Positions 26,547 through 34,378 of a stretch of DNA of 64,000 nucleotides are shown piece by piece. The stretch's first letter is position 1, and every line of letters begins with the position of its first letter. Origin of the DNA: Kribbella sp. NBC_00382 (GTDB taxonomy: Bacteria > Actinomycetota > Actinomycetes > Propionibacteriales > Kribbellaceae). The notes under the pieces are model-generated. The model saw only the letters and a list, made by a program, of their open reading frames with translations, was not told the DNA's origin and searched no databases. The stretch is from contig NZ_CP107954.1 in assembly GCF_036067295.1 (NCBI RefSeq), forward strand, positions 1,798,001-1,862,000, given 5' to 3'. The position numbers and the translations under genes were made by a program.

Positions 26547-26954
26547 TTAAGCAAGCACCTCGGCCGCGGTGGCCGACGAGTCGCGCAGGAACGTCTTGCA
26601 GCGCTCGGCCTCGTCCTTCTCGTCGATGATCGCGGCAGCCTTGCCGAGAACCGCGAGGCAGCGGAGGAAGCCGCGGTTCGGCTCGTGCTCCCACGGGACC
26701 GGCCCGTGCCCCTTCCAGCCGTTGCGGCGGAGCGAGTCCAGACCGCGGTGGTACCCGGTCCGTGCATAGGCGTAGGCCTCGATCGTGTGACCCGCCGCGA
26801 GGGCCTCCTCGGCGAGCACCGACCAGGCCAGCGAAGAGGTCGGATACTTGGCCGCGAGGTCCACTGCGGCGGCCCCGGCGGCGAGTTCCGCAGCGGCGGG
26901 GTCGACGGGGAGTAATGTCTCGGGTGGGCCTGATAGCAGATTGTTCAATTCCAT
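26547..26954 (-). CDS. DUF3151-family protein
   Basis: A 135-residue soluble protein that I recognise as the actinobacterial DUF3151 family: NLLSGPPETLLPVDP at the start, YPTSSLAWSVLAEEAL, and AYAYARTGYHRGLDSLRRNGWKGHGPVPWEHEPN split over the middle. The repeated Ala-rich helices recall a TPR-like fold. The function is unknown. ATG 26954 is used; ATG 26963 would add three residues. It heads a two-gene unit with the ComB-like gene and is divergent from the HNH nuclease. Confidence 0.82.
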   Translation of the reverse strand: MELNNLLSGPPETLLPVDPAAAELAAGAAAVDLAAKYPTSSLAWSVLAEEALAAGHTIEAYAYARTGYHRGLDSLRRNGWKGHGPVPWEHEPNRGFLRCLAVLGKAAAIIDEKDEAERCKTFLRDSSATAAEVLA

Positions 26955-27100
26955 AAAGCACATCTTCGCCGATCACGCCGCCATCCCGGCACGTGACCGT
27001 CTGTCGAAATCCGTTGACCGTTCACCTGATGGCCACGGATGCTTGAGACCTTGCGTCGAGACCGCCGTGGTTCCCAGCTACGGCCGGAAGGAGGCACCGG

Positions 27101-27550
27101 ATGAGCGTCATCGTCCTGAACGCGTCATACGAGCCGCTGCACACCGTGTCGATCCAGCACGCCATCCGGATGCTGGTCCGCGAGGTCGCAGTGGTCGAAG
27201 AGGCGCATGGTGAACGGACCATCGGTCCCTTCCCGGTGCCACGGGTGCTCCGCTTGGTCCGCTACGTGGTGACGCACTGGCGGTATGCCGCCGGCCGGAT
27301 GAAGTACAGCAAGCACGGCGTACTGAGGCGGGACAAGTTCCATTGCGCCTACTGCGGTCTGGCCAACGCCGACACGATGGATCACGTCCAACCGAGATCC
27401 AGAGGCGGCCGGACGGAGTGGCTGAACGCGGTCGCCGCCCATGCCTCGTGCAACGAGCGCAAAGGCAATCGGACGCCGTCCGAGGCCAATATGCCGCTCC
27501 TGTGGCAACCCTGGGTACCAACTCGCGCCGAGCTCGTCATACAGACATGA
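27101..27550 (+). CDS. HNH endonuclease
   Basis: A 149-residue HNH nuclease of the type widespread and mostly uncharacterised in actinobacteria. It begins VLNASYEPLHTVS, has a zinc-finger pair CAYC at residues 82-85, the catalytic DHVQPRSRGG at 94-103, Asn109 and CNERKGNRTP. The second zinc-ligand pair is His114 and Cys117, where family members usually have CxxC. The start is fixed by GGAAGGAGG upstream. It could act in DNA repair or defence; there is no methylase partner nearby. Confidence 0.88.
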   Translation: MSVIVLNASYEPLHTVSIQHAIRMLVREVAVVEEAHGERTIGPFPVPRVLRLVRYVVTHWRYAAGRMKYSKHGVLRRDKFHCAYCGLANADTMDHVQPRSRGGRTEWLNAVAAHASCNERKGNRTPSEANMPLLWQPWVPTRAELVIQT

Positions 27551-27641
27551 CGGGCTATTTTTATGCCCTCGTCCGGGTTGACTATCCACAGCTTTGAAGT
27601 GAGTCGCGGTTCGGGCGGGTGTCCGGTGCACCTTCTTAGGT

Positions 27642-28748
27642 GTGAACCCACAACTCAGCGTGATGACGCACATCCGTGGCGGGGTGTTCACACGGGCCGA
27701 TGCGCGCGCGTGTGGCTACCCCGACCCTGACATCGACTCCTATCTGGACACCGGCGGCTGGCGCCGGATCCGGCCGGGCACCTATGCCCCGCACCAGACC
27801 CTCACCCTGGTCGACGACGTGGTGCTCCATCTCCGCCGCCTCTTCCAGGTACTACGTCGCGGCGAGCCCGGCCTCATCGCCAGCCACCAATCGGCGATAG
27901 CCCTGCACGCCCTCCCCCTCTGGGGCCTAGACCTCACCAACCTCCACCTCACCACCCGCACCGGCGATCCCGGCCTCACCCCCGACGGAATCCACCGCCA
28001 CCTCCGAGACCCCCTCGGCCCCGGCATCACCCTCTGGAACAAACTCCGCCTAGTAACCCCAGCCCGAGCCGTAGCCGAGGTAGCCGCCACCTCCCCCCTA
28101 GCCCCCGCAGTAGCCCTAACCGAAGCCACCTTGTACGCCGGCCTAGCCACCCCCACCACGCTAAAACGCGCCGCCAACCACCTCGTCAGCCAACCTGAGG
28201 ACCACCCCGGCCGCGGACCTGCCTCCGCCTCTCGCTCCAACGAGTTCACCGAGCGGGCTCACCAGGTGTTTTCTTTGGCCAGTACAGAGTCGGCGTCGGT
28301 GGCGGAGTCTCGGCTTCGGCTGATCTTGAGCGAGGCTGGACTGCCGGCGCCGTCGTCTTCGCCACCGCCGATGCCCGATGACTATCCGATCGATCTGGCC
28401 TGCGCTCTCTGGTTCCCGGACCAACGGACGGTGGTCGAGTTCGAGCCTCGTTTCCCCTTCTGGAGCGACGAATTCGACGACGGCTCCGGCCAGGCCGCCG
28501 ACCGCGCATTCGGCGCCACCCCCGCAACAGACCCCGACCCACCCGAGCCGTTGGAGTACTGCTTCATCTCCTGGCAAGACCTCGACTCCCCAACCACAGT
28601 CGCGGACCAACTCCGCTCAACCTTCGCCCGAGCCTCCCGCCGAACCGGCGTCCACCTCTTCGACCCCACCCGCTCCCGCCGAACCCCACCACTCATCCGC
28701 CGCCCCCACCTCTGCCTCCCCACCGTCCTCCCAGACCAACCCGGCTGA
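27642..28748 (+). CDS. AbiEi-like / DUF559-like protein (possible antitoxin- or nuclease-fold)
   Basis: A 368-residue protein. The N-terminal 60 residues (GGVFTRADARACGYPDPDIDSYLDTGGWRRIRPGTY) form a winged-helix segment like the AbiEi_4 antitoxin domain. The C-terminal part, from SVAESRLRLILSEAGLP on, resembles the DUF559/Vsr-type nuclease fold, with FEPRFPFW and CFISWQDL blocks. Such proteins are common in Nocardioidaceae without a partner toxin, and no AbiEii gene is adjacent. The start is GTG 27642. Codon style changes inside the gene: C-rich in 27850-28230 and 28490-28748, G/T-rich between. Confidence 0.68.
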   Translation: MNPQLSVMTHIRGGVFTRADARACGYPDPDIDSYLDTGGWRRIRPGTYAPHQTLTLVDDVVLHLRRLFQVLRRGEPGLIASHQSAIALHALPLWGLDLTNLHLTTRTGDPGLTPDGIHRHLRDPLGPGITLWNKLRLVTPARAVAEVAATSPLAPAVALTEATLYAGLATPTTLKRAANHLVSQPEDHPGRGPASASRSNEFTERAHQVFSLASTESASVAESRLRLILSEAGLPAPSSSPPPMPDDYPIDLACALWFPDQRTVVEFEPRFPFWSDEFDDGSGQAADRAFGATPATDPDPPEPLEYCFISWQDLDSPTTVADQLRSTFARASRRTGVHLFDPTRSRRTPPLIRRPHLCLPTVLPDQPG

Positions 28749-28773
28749 CCGGCCTGCCTGACCAACCCGGCTG
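28734..28773. repeat. 26-bp-period tandem duplication over a stop codon
   Basis: GACCAACCCGGCTG occurs at 28734-28747 and again at 28760-28773. The first copy contains the end of the AbiEi-like gene; the second lies after its stop. Confidence 0.75.
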
Positions 28774-28833
28774 CCTTTGGCCCTTTGAGGACAACACGCG
28801 TCCAGCCGCGGAGTCGCGCTCTACGTTGCCCAG

Positions 28834-29424
28834 GTGAGAGTTTCCTCGAGGGCAGTCGCCACGCTGACGATGTTCGTCGCAGTCCTCCCCGTCGTCGCCG
28901 GCTGCGGTTCCGGAGACGGCCAGAGTGCCCGGTCGCACCCATCAACCTCAGCAACTGCTCCGCCGACGCCGACCGCCTCTTCGCCTGCTACCTCATCGCC
29001 GGCCGGGCAACCATCAGCCGGGCAACCCTCGGCCGGGCAATCGTCGAAGGCCGGAGCGGCTTCGACGGCGTTGCCGGGTGAGATGAGCGACGAGCACAAG
29101 CAGACTCTGCTGGCCGAACTGGGGACTGCGGCGACAGTCCAGTTATGCGAACCAGCACCAGGGACGCGGGTCGAGTGCGGGCGAGTGTTCGCGGCGGCCA
29201 GCCGATTGGTGGCGCAGCTTCAGCTATCGCTCAAGGGCATGCCGAAGACCAAACCGTACGGCGACCTCGCCGGCCAGTTGAGCCTGTTCCAGAAGGCCTA
29301 TAGCACCTCGAAGAATCTCAGCTGTTTCGGCGCGAAGACACCGAAGAACCCCGACATCTGCCAATCCATCACCAGACTGGCCGCCCTGAGCTACCTGAAC
29401 ATGACCACGACGCTCCTGTACTGA
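28834..29424 (+). CDS. Lipoprotein of unknown function
   Basis: A 196-residue lipoprotein: signal peptide, lipobox VVAGC near residue 24, then a 50-residue Ser/Thr/Pro/Ala linker with three AGQPS-type repeats. The folded part carries four cysteines (VQLCEP, VECGR, LSCFGA, DICQS) in a mostly helical domain ending MTTTLLY. I do not recognise the family. The start is GTG 28834. It stands alone; its product should be anchored to the outer face of the membrane. Confidence 0.72.
   Translation: MRVSSRAVATLTMFVAVLPVVAGCGSGDGQSARSHPSTSATAPPTPTASSPATSSPAGQPSAGQPSAGQSSKAGAASTALPGEMSDEHKQTLLAELGTAATVQLCEPAPGTRVECGRVFAAASRLVAQLQLSLKGMPKTKPYGDLAGQLSLFQKAYSTSKNLSCFGAKTPKNPDICQSITRLAALSYLNMTTTLLY
29002..29046 (+). 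repeat. Three 15-bp in-frame repeats in the lipoprotein linker
   Basis: Three successive units beginning GCCGGGCAA (29002, 29017, 29032) encode the AGQPS/AGQSS repeats of the lipoprotein gene. Confidence 0.8.
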
Positions 29425-29482
29425 CGGCAGATACCGAATCGCGTGCCCAGCCGATAGCACCGGCTGGTCCGGCCGGCGACTC

Positions 29483-30295
29483 TCACCTGAAGGGGCCCTC
29501 GGCAACTATTGCTTCGACATCGGCGCGGGTGGCGCCGGGGTCGATGTCCGTTAGGAGCCAGGAGGCGCCGGCGGCGGCGTACGGTCGCGGGTCGGTGCCG
29601 ACTGCCAGTGAGACCGCGACGTCGTACGGTGCGGTGGGGTCGGTGCGGAATTCGTGGACGCCAGCGACGGCTTCGGCGAGTTCGTCGGAGGAGGTCAGGT
29701 TGACCGGGAAGAAGCCGTCGTAGCGTGCTGCGCGGCGGCGGGGACGCACGTTGCCGGGGAAGCCGGCGATCCAGATCGGGACGCCGTTGTCCTGGGCCGG
29801 CTTCGGCAGGAACTCGACATCGTCGACGGTGTAGTGCTCGCCATGATGCCGGACAGCCTCGCCCGACCAGGCCGCCCGCAGGATGTCGAGCGACTCATCC
29901 ATCATCGCCGCCCGGACCCGATCGTCGGTCTCATCACCGAACCGGCTGAACTCCTCACCGAACCGATCACTGCCCAGCCCCACGCCAAGGGTGAGCCGCC
30001 CACGACTCAACACGTCAAGGGACGCGGTCTGCCGGGCGAGCACGGCCGGGCGACGGCGGGCCAACGGCGTCACCATCGGCCCCAGTCGCAGCCTCTCGGT
30101 CACCATCGCGGCCGCGGTGAGTGCGACCCACGGGTCGCCAACCTCGCGTACCGGCGCGCGCCACCGCACGTGATCCCACACGAACAACCCGTCCCAGCCC
30201 GCTTCCTCTGCGCTCGCGGCCAGCTCGGCGACGACGCGGGCGTCGGCCAGTTCGTCGAACAACGGAAGCCAGATCGCGGATTTCAGTGGGTTCAT
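29483..30295 (-). CDS. LLM-class flavin- or F420-dependent oxidoreductase
   Basis: A 270-residue luciferase-like (LLM) TIM-barrel enzyme: AELAASAEEAGWDGLFVWDHV near residue 23, GPMVTPLARRRPAVLARQTASLDVLS, LTLGVGLGSD and PIWIAGFPGN. In actinobacteria these mostly use F420; FMN cannot be excluded. The substrate is unknown. It is a single gene, convergent with the lipoprotein, and no F420-biosynthesis gene is nearby. Confidence 0.87.
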   Translation of the reverse strand: MNPLKSAIWLPLFDELADARVVAELAASAEEAGWDGLFVWDHVRWRAPVREVGDPWVALTAAAMVTERLRLGPMVTPLARRRPAVLARQTASLDVLSRGRLTLGVGLGSDRFGEEFSRFGDETDDRVRAAMMDESLDILRAAWSGEAVRHHGEHYTVDDVEFLPKPAQDNGVPIWIAGFPGNVRPRRRAARYDGFFPVNLTSSDELAEAVAGVHEFRTDPTAPYDVAVSLAVGTDPRPYAAAGASWLLTDIDPGATRADVEAIVAEGPFR

Positions 30296-30530
30296 GCCCT
30301 CAACCGTAAGAAGGACAGGGGTCCATGAATAGCGATCATTCCTGATGGCGACGATCAGAATGGGCGATGACTGTCCCCACAGCTAGCCAGTCGCGGGCTT
30401 GGTCGGATGGGGTTTGTCGGTGGGTGGATTGTGGGGGACCCGGTAGGCGCCGGCCGTCCGGCTGCCCCCGGCGCGGTTGGGCGGCGACCGGGTCGAGGGT
30501 CACCCGAAGCAGCCCGCACCACCCAAAAAG
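30296..30530. other. Gap without a recognisable gene
   Basis: Between the start of the LLM gene and the aldolase terminator I see no frame with coding bias, only an open AT-poorer stretch and the LLM gene's presumed promoter region. Confidence 0.4.
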
Positions 30531-30564
30531 CCGGCAGGGCCCGCCTGACGGCGGGCCCTGCCGG
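30531..30564 (-). terminator. Rho-independent terminator of the aldolase transcript
   Basis: A perfect 15-bp stem (CCGGCAGGGCCCGCC with 30550-30564) and a 4-nt loop. On the minus strand it is followed by CTTTTT; on the plus strand by AAAAG. It lies about 155 bases after the aldolase stop. Confidence 0.88.
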
Positions 30565-30588
30565 AAAAGCAAGAAGCAAACACCCGAG

Positions 30589-30691
30589 GTGGGTGCACAG
30601 CACCCGGGGTGCGGGTGGTGCACAGCACCCGGAGAGCGGGTGGGTGCTCAGCACCCGGAGAGCGGGTGGGTGCTCAGCACCCGGAGAGCGC
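30589..30691. repeat. Four tandem 25-26-bp units, each with a GGGTGC/GCACCC palindrome
   Basis: Units at 30589-30614, 30615-30639, 30640-30665 and 30666-30691. The last two are nearly identical and each contains GGGTGCTCAGCACCC, able to fold into a 7-bp hairpin; the first two carry a CACAG variant. The array lies in the 3' untranslated part of the aldolase transcript, between stop and terminator. Confidence 0.85.
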
Positions 30692-30719
30692 GGTGCGGGC
30701 CCTCCGGGTGATGGTGGAG

Positions 30720-31745
30720 TTAGCCGAGCAGGGAAGTGCCCGTGGAGCGGAGGTTTTCGCAGGCTTCTGCTACGCGCTGGGCCATGCCGGCTTCGGCGGC
30801 CTTGCCCCAGGCGCGGGGGTCGTAGACCTTCTTGTTGCCGACCTCGCCGTCGATCTTCAGCACGCCGTCGTAGTTGGCGAGCATGTGACCGGCGACCGGG
30901 CGGGTGAACGCGTACTGCGTGTCCGTGTCGACGTTCATCTTGATGACGCCGTGGTCGACCGCCGCGCGGATCTCCTCGAGCGTGGAGCCCGAGCCGCCGT
31001 GGAAGACCAGGTCGAACGGGCGGTCCTTGCCCACCTTGGCGCCGACCGCGTCCTGGATGTCCTTCAGGATCTCCGGGCGCAGCTTGACCGAGCCGGGCTT
31101 GTAGACGCCGTGCACGTTGCCGAAGGTCAGCGCGGTCAGGTAGCGACCGTGCTCGCCGGTGCCGAGCGCCTCGACCGTGGCCAGGCCGTCCTCGACGGTG
31201 GTGTACAGCTTGTCGTTGATCTCGTTGGCGACGCCGTCCTCCTCACCGCCGACGACCCCCACCTCGATCTCCAGCACGATCTTCGCCGCCGCGGCCTTGG
31301 CCAGCAGCTCCTTGGCGATCTCCAGGTTCTCGTCCAGCGGGACCGCGGAACCGTCCCACATGTGCGACTGGAACAGCGGGTTCTCGCCGCGGGCGACCCG
31401 CTCGGCGGAGATCTCCAGCAGCGGCCGGACGAAGCCGTCCAGCTTGTCCTTGGGGCAGTGGTCGGTGTGCAGCGCGATGTTCACGTTGTAGTTCTTCGCG
31501 ACCTCGTGCGCGTACGCCGCCAGCGCGACCGACCCGGTGACCATGTTCTTGATGGTCGAGCCGGACAGGTACTCCGCGCCGCCGGTGGAGACCTGGACGA
31601 TGCCGTCCGAGCCCGCCTCGGCGAAACCACGGATCGCGGCGGTCAGCGTCTGCGACGAGCTGACGTTGATCGCCGGGTAGGCGAAGGCGTTCTGCTTCGC
31701 CTTGTCCAGCATCTCGGCGTAGACCTCAGGGGTGGCAATAGGCAT
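30720..31745 (-). CDS. fbaA: Class II fructose-bisphosphate aldolase
   Basis: Zinc-dependent aldolase of glycolysis and gluconeogenesis, splitting fructose 1,6-bisphosphate into DHAP and glyceraldehyde 3-phosphate. The 341-residue sequence is full length: ALHTDHC holds Asp95 and zinc ligand His96, then EIEVGVVGGEEDGV, FGNVHGVYKPG with a second His, and VFHGGSGS and NVDTDTQ for phosphate and substrate binding. A GAGGAG sits upstream of ATG 31745. It is monocistronic, with an unusual hairpin-repeat 3' region. Confidence 0.97.
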   Translation of the reverse strand: MPIATPEVYAEMLDKAKQNAFAYPAINVSSSQTLTAAIRGFAEAGSDGIVQVSTGGAEYLSGSTIKNMVTGSVALAAYAHEVAKNYNVNIALHTDHCPKDKLDGFVRPLLEISAERVARGENPLFQSHMWDGSAVPLDENLEIAKELLAKAAAAKIVLEIEVGVVGGEEDGVANEINDKLYTTVEDGLATVEALGTGEHGRYLTALTFGNVHGVYKPGSVKLRPEILKDIQDAVGAKVGKDRPFDLVFHGGSGSTLEEIRAAVDHGVIKMNVDTDTQYAFTRPVAGHMLANYDGVLKIDGEVGNKKVYDPRAWGKAAEAGMAQRVAEACENLRSTGTSLLG

Positions 31746-31839
31746 GTCTCGCGGTACTCCTCACAGCAAAGTTCCATGTGGGTTGAGCTCCAGTATCGCC
31801 ACCGCGCACCTCGTCGTGCACGGCGGCCCGCCTGCTGAG

Positions 31840-31855
31840 CCGGTCAGGTGACCGG
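31840..31855. other. Short palindrome downstream of the GntR gene
   Basis: CCGGTCAGGTGACCGG is a perfect palindrome with 7-bp arms around GG. It lies about 95 bases after the GntR stop and about 95 bases upstream of the aldolase start, so it could be an operator for the aldolase or a weak terminator. Confidence 0.35.
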
Positions 31856-31950
31856 GGAGCGAACAGCAGGAGAACAGACCAGTTGATGAACAGGACCGAT
31901 CCAGTTTGTTACGAGAAGCGGGATCAGGCAGCTGAGATGGGCCGGCTGCT

Positions 31951-32670
31951 TCAAGCCGACCCGGAGCGCGGCCCTCGCGGTGTCAGGGCCATGTGCAGGC
32001 GATAACGATCGGCCCGGTACGCCGACCAGGAAAGCTCGACCACCTTGCGGCCGGCGAACGTGGTGCGCTCGAGGACCAGCAGGGGTGCCCGCCGGGCCAC
32101 TCCGAGCACCCGGGCGACATGACCGTCGGCGTTGTCCGCCCGGACGGTCTGCTCACCCGAGGTGACGACGACGTCGTACTCGCTCGCGAAGACGTCGTAC
32201 AGGGTGCCGAGCTCGCGGCCGAGCAGACCGGGGAAGAGCGCGGACGGGTAGTAGCCGACCTCGTACGCCATCGGCGACGCGTCGGCCGTGCGGAGCCGCT
32301 CGACCCGGATCACCTTGGTGCCCTTGGGCACCCGCAGGCCCTTCGCGGTCTCGTCGGACGCCTCGATCTCGGTCGCCGACAAGACGACCGTGCCGGGCTC
32401 CAGACCACGGGCGCGCATCTCCCGCGAGAACGAGGTCAAGTGCAGCTGGGAGTCGACCTGGGGGCCAGTGACGAAGGTCCCCTTGCCATGGACACGCTCC
32501 AGCGCGCCCGACTCGACCAGGTCGCTGATCGCCTGCCGCACGGTCACCCGGGAGACGTTCAGCTTGTCCACCAGCGCCCGCTCGGAAGGGATCGGGTCAC
32601 CCGGGTGCAGCTCGACGTCGATCAGCCGTTCCAGTACCGATCGGACCTGGGCCCGTTTGGTCGCCACCAT
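31951..32670 (-). CDS. GntR-family regulator with UTRA domain (DasR/NagR type)
   Basis: A 239-residue HutC-subfamily regulator. The winged helix-turn-helix is PGDPIPSERALVDKLNVSRVTVRQAISDLVESGALERVHGKGTFV split over residues 20-70; the UTRA effector domain follows (VIRVERLRTADASPMAYEVGYY, VLERTTFAGRKVVELSWSAYRADRYRL). Such regulators sense sugar phosphates such as glucosamine 6-phosphate. I start at ATG 32670, with GGAGG 11 bases upstream. It is divergent from the SIS-domain isomerase, its likely target. Confidence 0.92.
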   Translation of the reverse strand: MVATKRAQVRSVLERLIDVELHPGDPIPSERALVDKLNVSRVTVRQAISDLVESGALERVHGKGTFVTGPQVDSQLHLTSFSREMRARGLEPGTVVLSATEIEASDETAKGLRVPKGTKVIRVERLRTADASPMAYEVGYYPSALFPGLLGRELGTLYDVFASEYDVVVTSGEQTVRADNADGHVARVLGVARRAPLLVLERTTFAGRKVVELSWSAYRADRYRLHMALTPRGPRSGSA

Positions 32671-32758
32671 CGAAACTCGATCCTCCAGACCTCGGCGGTT
32701 AACTCGGGGGGTGCCCCGATTCACCGCTCACTGCTATCGTGCGCAGCATACCTGTTAA

Positions 32759-32775
32759 GACCAGATAGGACCAGT
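32759..32775. promoter_or_regulatory. Candidate GntR operator at the isomerase start
   Basis: Two direct GACCA(G) half-sites, at 32759 and 32769, are 10 bases apart. The second, GACCAGT, overlaps GTG 32774. On the other strand they read ACTGGTC and TGGTC, like one arm of the DasR site ACTGGTCTAGACCACT; the second arm is not conserved, so this is only a candidate. Confidence 0.45.
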
Positions 32776-33838
32776 GATCGTCGTGGTGTCAACGCCCGTC
32801 CCCGTCCCAGCCACCCAGATGGCACGCGAGATCGCCGAGCAGCCAGCGGCGCTGGCCGCGACGTTCGAGCACGTACTGCCGCTGCGGCACGAGATCACCC
32901 GGCTGGCCGCGGGCCGCCGGCACGTGATCTTCGTAGCCCGGGGCTCGTCGGACAACGCCGGCGTGTACGGCCGCTACCTGACCGAGATCCACGCCGGCCG
33001 GCAGGCCTCGCTGGCCGCGCCGTCGGTGGCCACCCTGTACGGCGCCAATCTCGACCTGTCGAACTCGCTCGTCGTCGCGGTCAGCCAGTCCGGCGCGACC
33101 CAGGAGATCGTCGACACGGCCGAGTGGGCCAAGCGCAACGGCGCCGCGATCGTCGGCATCACCAACGACGGCGACAGCCCGCTGGTCTCGGTGGCCGACG
33201 TCGCGCTGATCACCCAGGCGGGCAAGGAGCTGGCCGTCCCGGCGACCAAGACCTACACCACCCAGCTCGCCGCGATCACCGTCGCGGTCGACGCGCTGGC
33301 GCAGAAGCCGGGCACGCTGGACGCCGACATCGCCCGCGTACCGGAGGCCGCCGCCAAGATGCTCGAAGGCTCGGTCGACGCCGCCGCCGAGCTGCTCGCC
33401 GGCGCCCACGATGTACTGTCCAGCGGCCGCGGCCTGACCTTCGGTACGACGCTCGAGGTCGCCCTCAAGCTCGAGGAGACCTGCCTCCAGCCGGTCCGCG
33501 GCCTCTCGTACGCCGACCTGAAGCACGGCCCGATCGCCGTCGTCGACTCCGACCTGGTCACCATCCTGGTCGCCGCCGGCGAAGGCCCCGCACTGCCGGG
33601 CATGACCGAGCTCGCCGCGATCGTCCGCGAGAAGGGCAGCAAGATCCTCGGCATCGGCGGCGACGCCCGATTCGCGTCCCTCTGCGACGTCAACCTGGCC
33701 GGCCCGGATCTGCCCGAGACCCTCGCCCCGCTGGCCCTGATCATCCCGGCCCAGCGCACGATCGAGGCACTGGCCCGCAAGCTCGGCCTCGACCCCGACG
33801 CCCCCCGCGGCCTCCGCAAGGTCACCCAGACCGACTGA
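32774..33838 (+). CDS. SIS-domain sugar isomerase/deaminase (GlmS C-terminal-like)
   Basis: A 354-residue protein with two SIS domains as in the isomerase half of GlmS, without the glutaminase half, so it probably deaminates or isomerises an amino-sugar phosphate. First SIS: FVARGSSDNAGVYGRYL near 53 and VAVSQSGATQEIVDTA near 100; second: SSGRGLTFGTTLEVALKLEETC near 215, then ADLKHGPIAVVD. GTG 32774 is used although no Shine-Dalgarno precedes it; ATG 32819 (MAREIAEQP) is a real alternative. It is divergent from its GntR regulator and followed by a strong terminator. Confidence 0.88.
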   Translation: MIVVVSTPVPVPATQMAREIAEQPAALAATFEHVLPLRHEITRLAAGRRHVIFVARGSSDNAGVYGRYLTEIHAGRQASLAAPSVATLYGANLDLSNSLVVAVSQSGATQEIVDTAEWAKRNGAAIVGITNDGDSPLVSVADVALITQAGKELAVPATKTYTTQLAAITVAVDALAQKPGTLDADIARVPEAAAKMLEGSVDAAAELLAGAHDVLSSGRGLTFGTTLEVALKLEETCLQPVRGLSYADLKHGPIAVVDSDLVTILVAAGEGPALPGMTELAAIVREKGSKILGIGGDARFASLCDVNLAGPDLPETLAPLALIIPAQRTIEALARKLGLDPDAPRGLRKVTQTD

Positions 33839-33851
33839 GCTTCGTACGCAG

Positions 33852-33884
33852 AACGCCCGCCACCCCACGAGGGTGGCGGGCGTT
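33852..33884. terminator. Bidirectional terminator between isomerase and HxlR genes
   Basis: A perfect 14-bp stem (AACGCCCGCCACCC with 33871-33884) and a 5-nt loop lie between the two convergent stop codons. Confidence 0.85.
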
Positions 33885-33890
33885 TGCCGT

Positions 33891-34271
33891 TCAGGCGCGG
33901 GACTTGTCGTAGGACTCCTGGGCATCGAGGATGCCGGGCATGCTGCTCGTCAGGTAGCCGATCAGGTCGAGGAGCTTGGCGGCCAGTACTTCACCAGTCG
34001 GCGTCAGGCTGTACTCCACCTTCAGCGGGAACGTCGACTGGACCTCGCGGTTCACCAGTCCGTCCCGCTCGAGCGCCTGCAGGGACTGCGCCAGCATCTT
34101 CTGGCTGACCCCCTCGACCCGCCGGCGCAGCTCGTTGAACCGCATCGGGCCGTCGGCGAGCGCGCCCATCGCGAGCGCGCCCCACCGCCCGGTCACGTCC
34201 TCGAGCACCGGCCGGGACGGGCAGGCGGCGCCGAACACGTCGTACTCCACCTCGTCCGCAGCCTTGTCCAC
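33891..34271 (-). CDS. HxlR-family transcriptional regulator
   Basis: A 126-residue MarR-like winged helix protein of the HxlR family: ACPSRPVLEDVTGRWGALAMGAL near residue 16, MRFNELRRRVEGVSQKMLAQSLQALERDGLVNR and VEYSLTPTGEVL. The single conserved Cys17 is where redox-sensing relatives such as YodB and HypR have theirs, so a thiol-stress sensor is possible. The start is GTG 34271. It is divergent from the exported SnoaL-like gene. Confidence 0.92.
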   Translation of the reverse strand: MDKAADEVEYDVFGAACPSRPVLEDVTGRWGALAMGALADGPMRFNELRRRVEGVSQKMLAQSLQALERDGLVNREVQSTFPLKVEYSLTPTGEVLAAKLLDLIGYLTSSMPGILDAQESYDKSRA

Positions 34272-34280
34272 AAAGACAGC

Positions 34281-34296
34281 GTACCTCTGCGGGTAC
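34281..34296. promoter_or_regulatory. GTACC/GGTAC inverted repeat upstream of HxlR
   Basis: GTACC (34281-34285) and GGTAC (34292-34296) form a short dyad with a 6-base spacer, 10 bases before the HxlR start. It could be an autoregulatory site. Confidence 0.4.
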
Positions 34297-34378
34297 CAGT
34301 TACTTGAAGGTTGTAGTACCTTCTGGAGAGCAGTATCTGAAAGTGACTCCAGTTGATCAACCGAAGGATGCGACCCAG

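Noticed and set aside
27642-28748. Type IV toxin-antitoxin or phage-defence locus
   Set aside because: The AbiEi-like domain has no AbiEii toxin beside it, and the neighbouring HNH gene is on its own with no methylase or helicase.
30589-30691. CRISPR-like repeats
   Set aside because: Units are directly adjacent without spacers and no cas gene is present.
31993-33912. 639-codon plus-strand frame over the GntR and isomerase genes
   Set aside because: It runs across two divergent genes and an operator, and is Arg/Pro-rich without domains.
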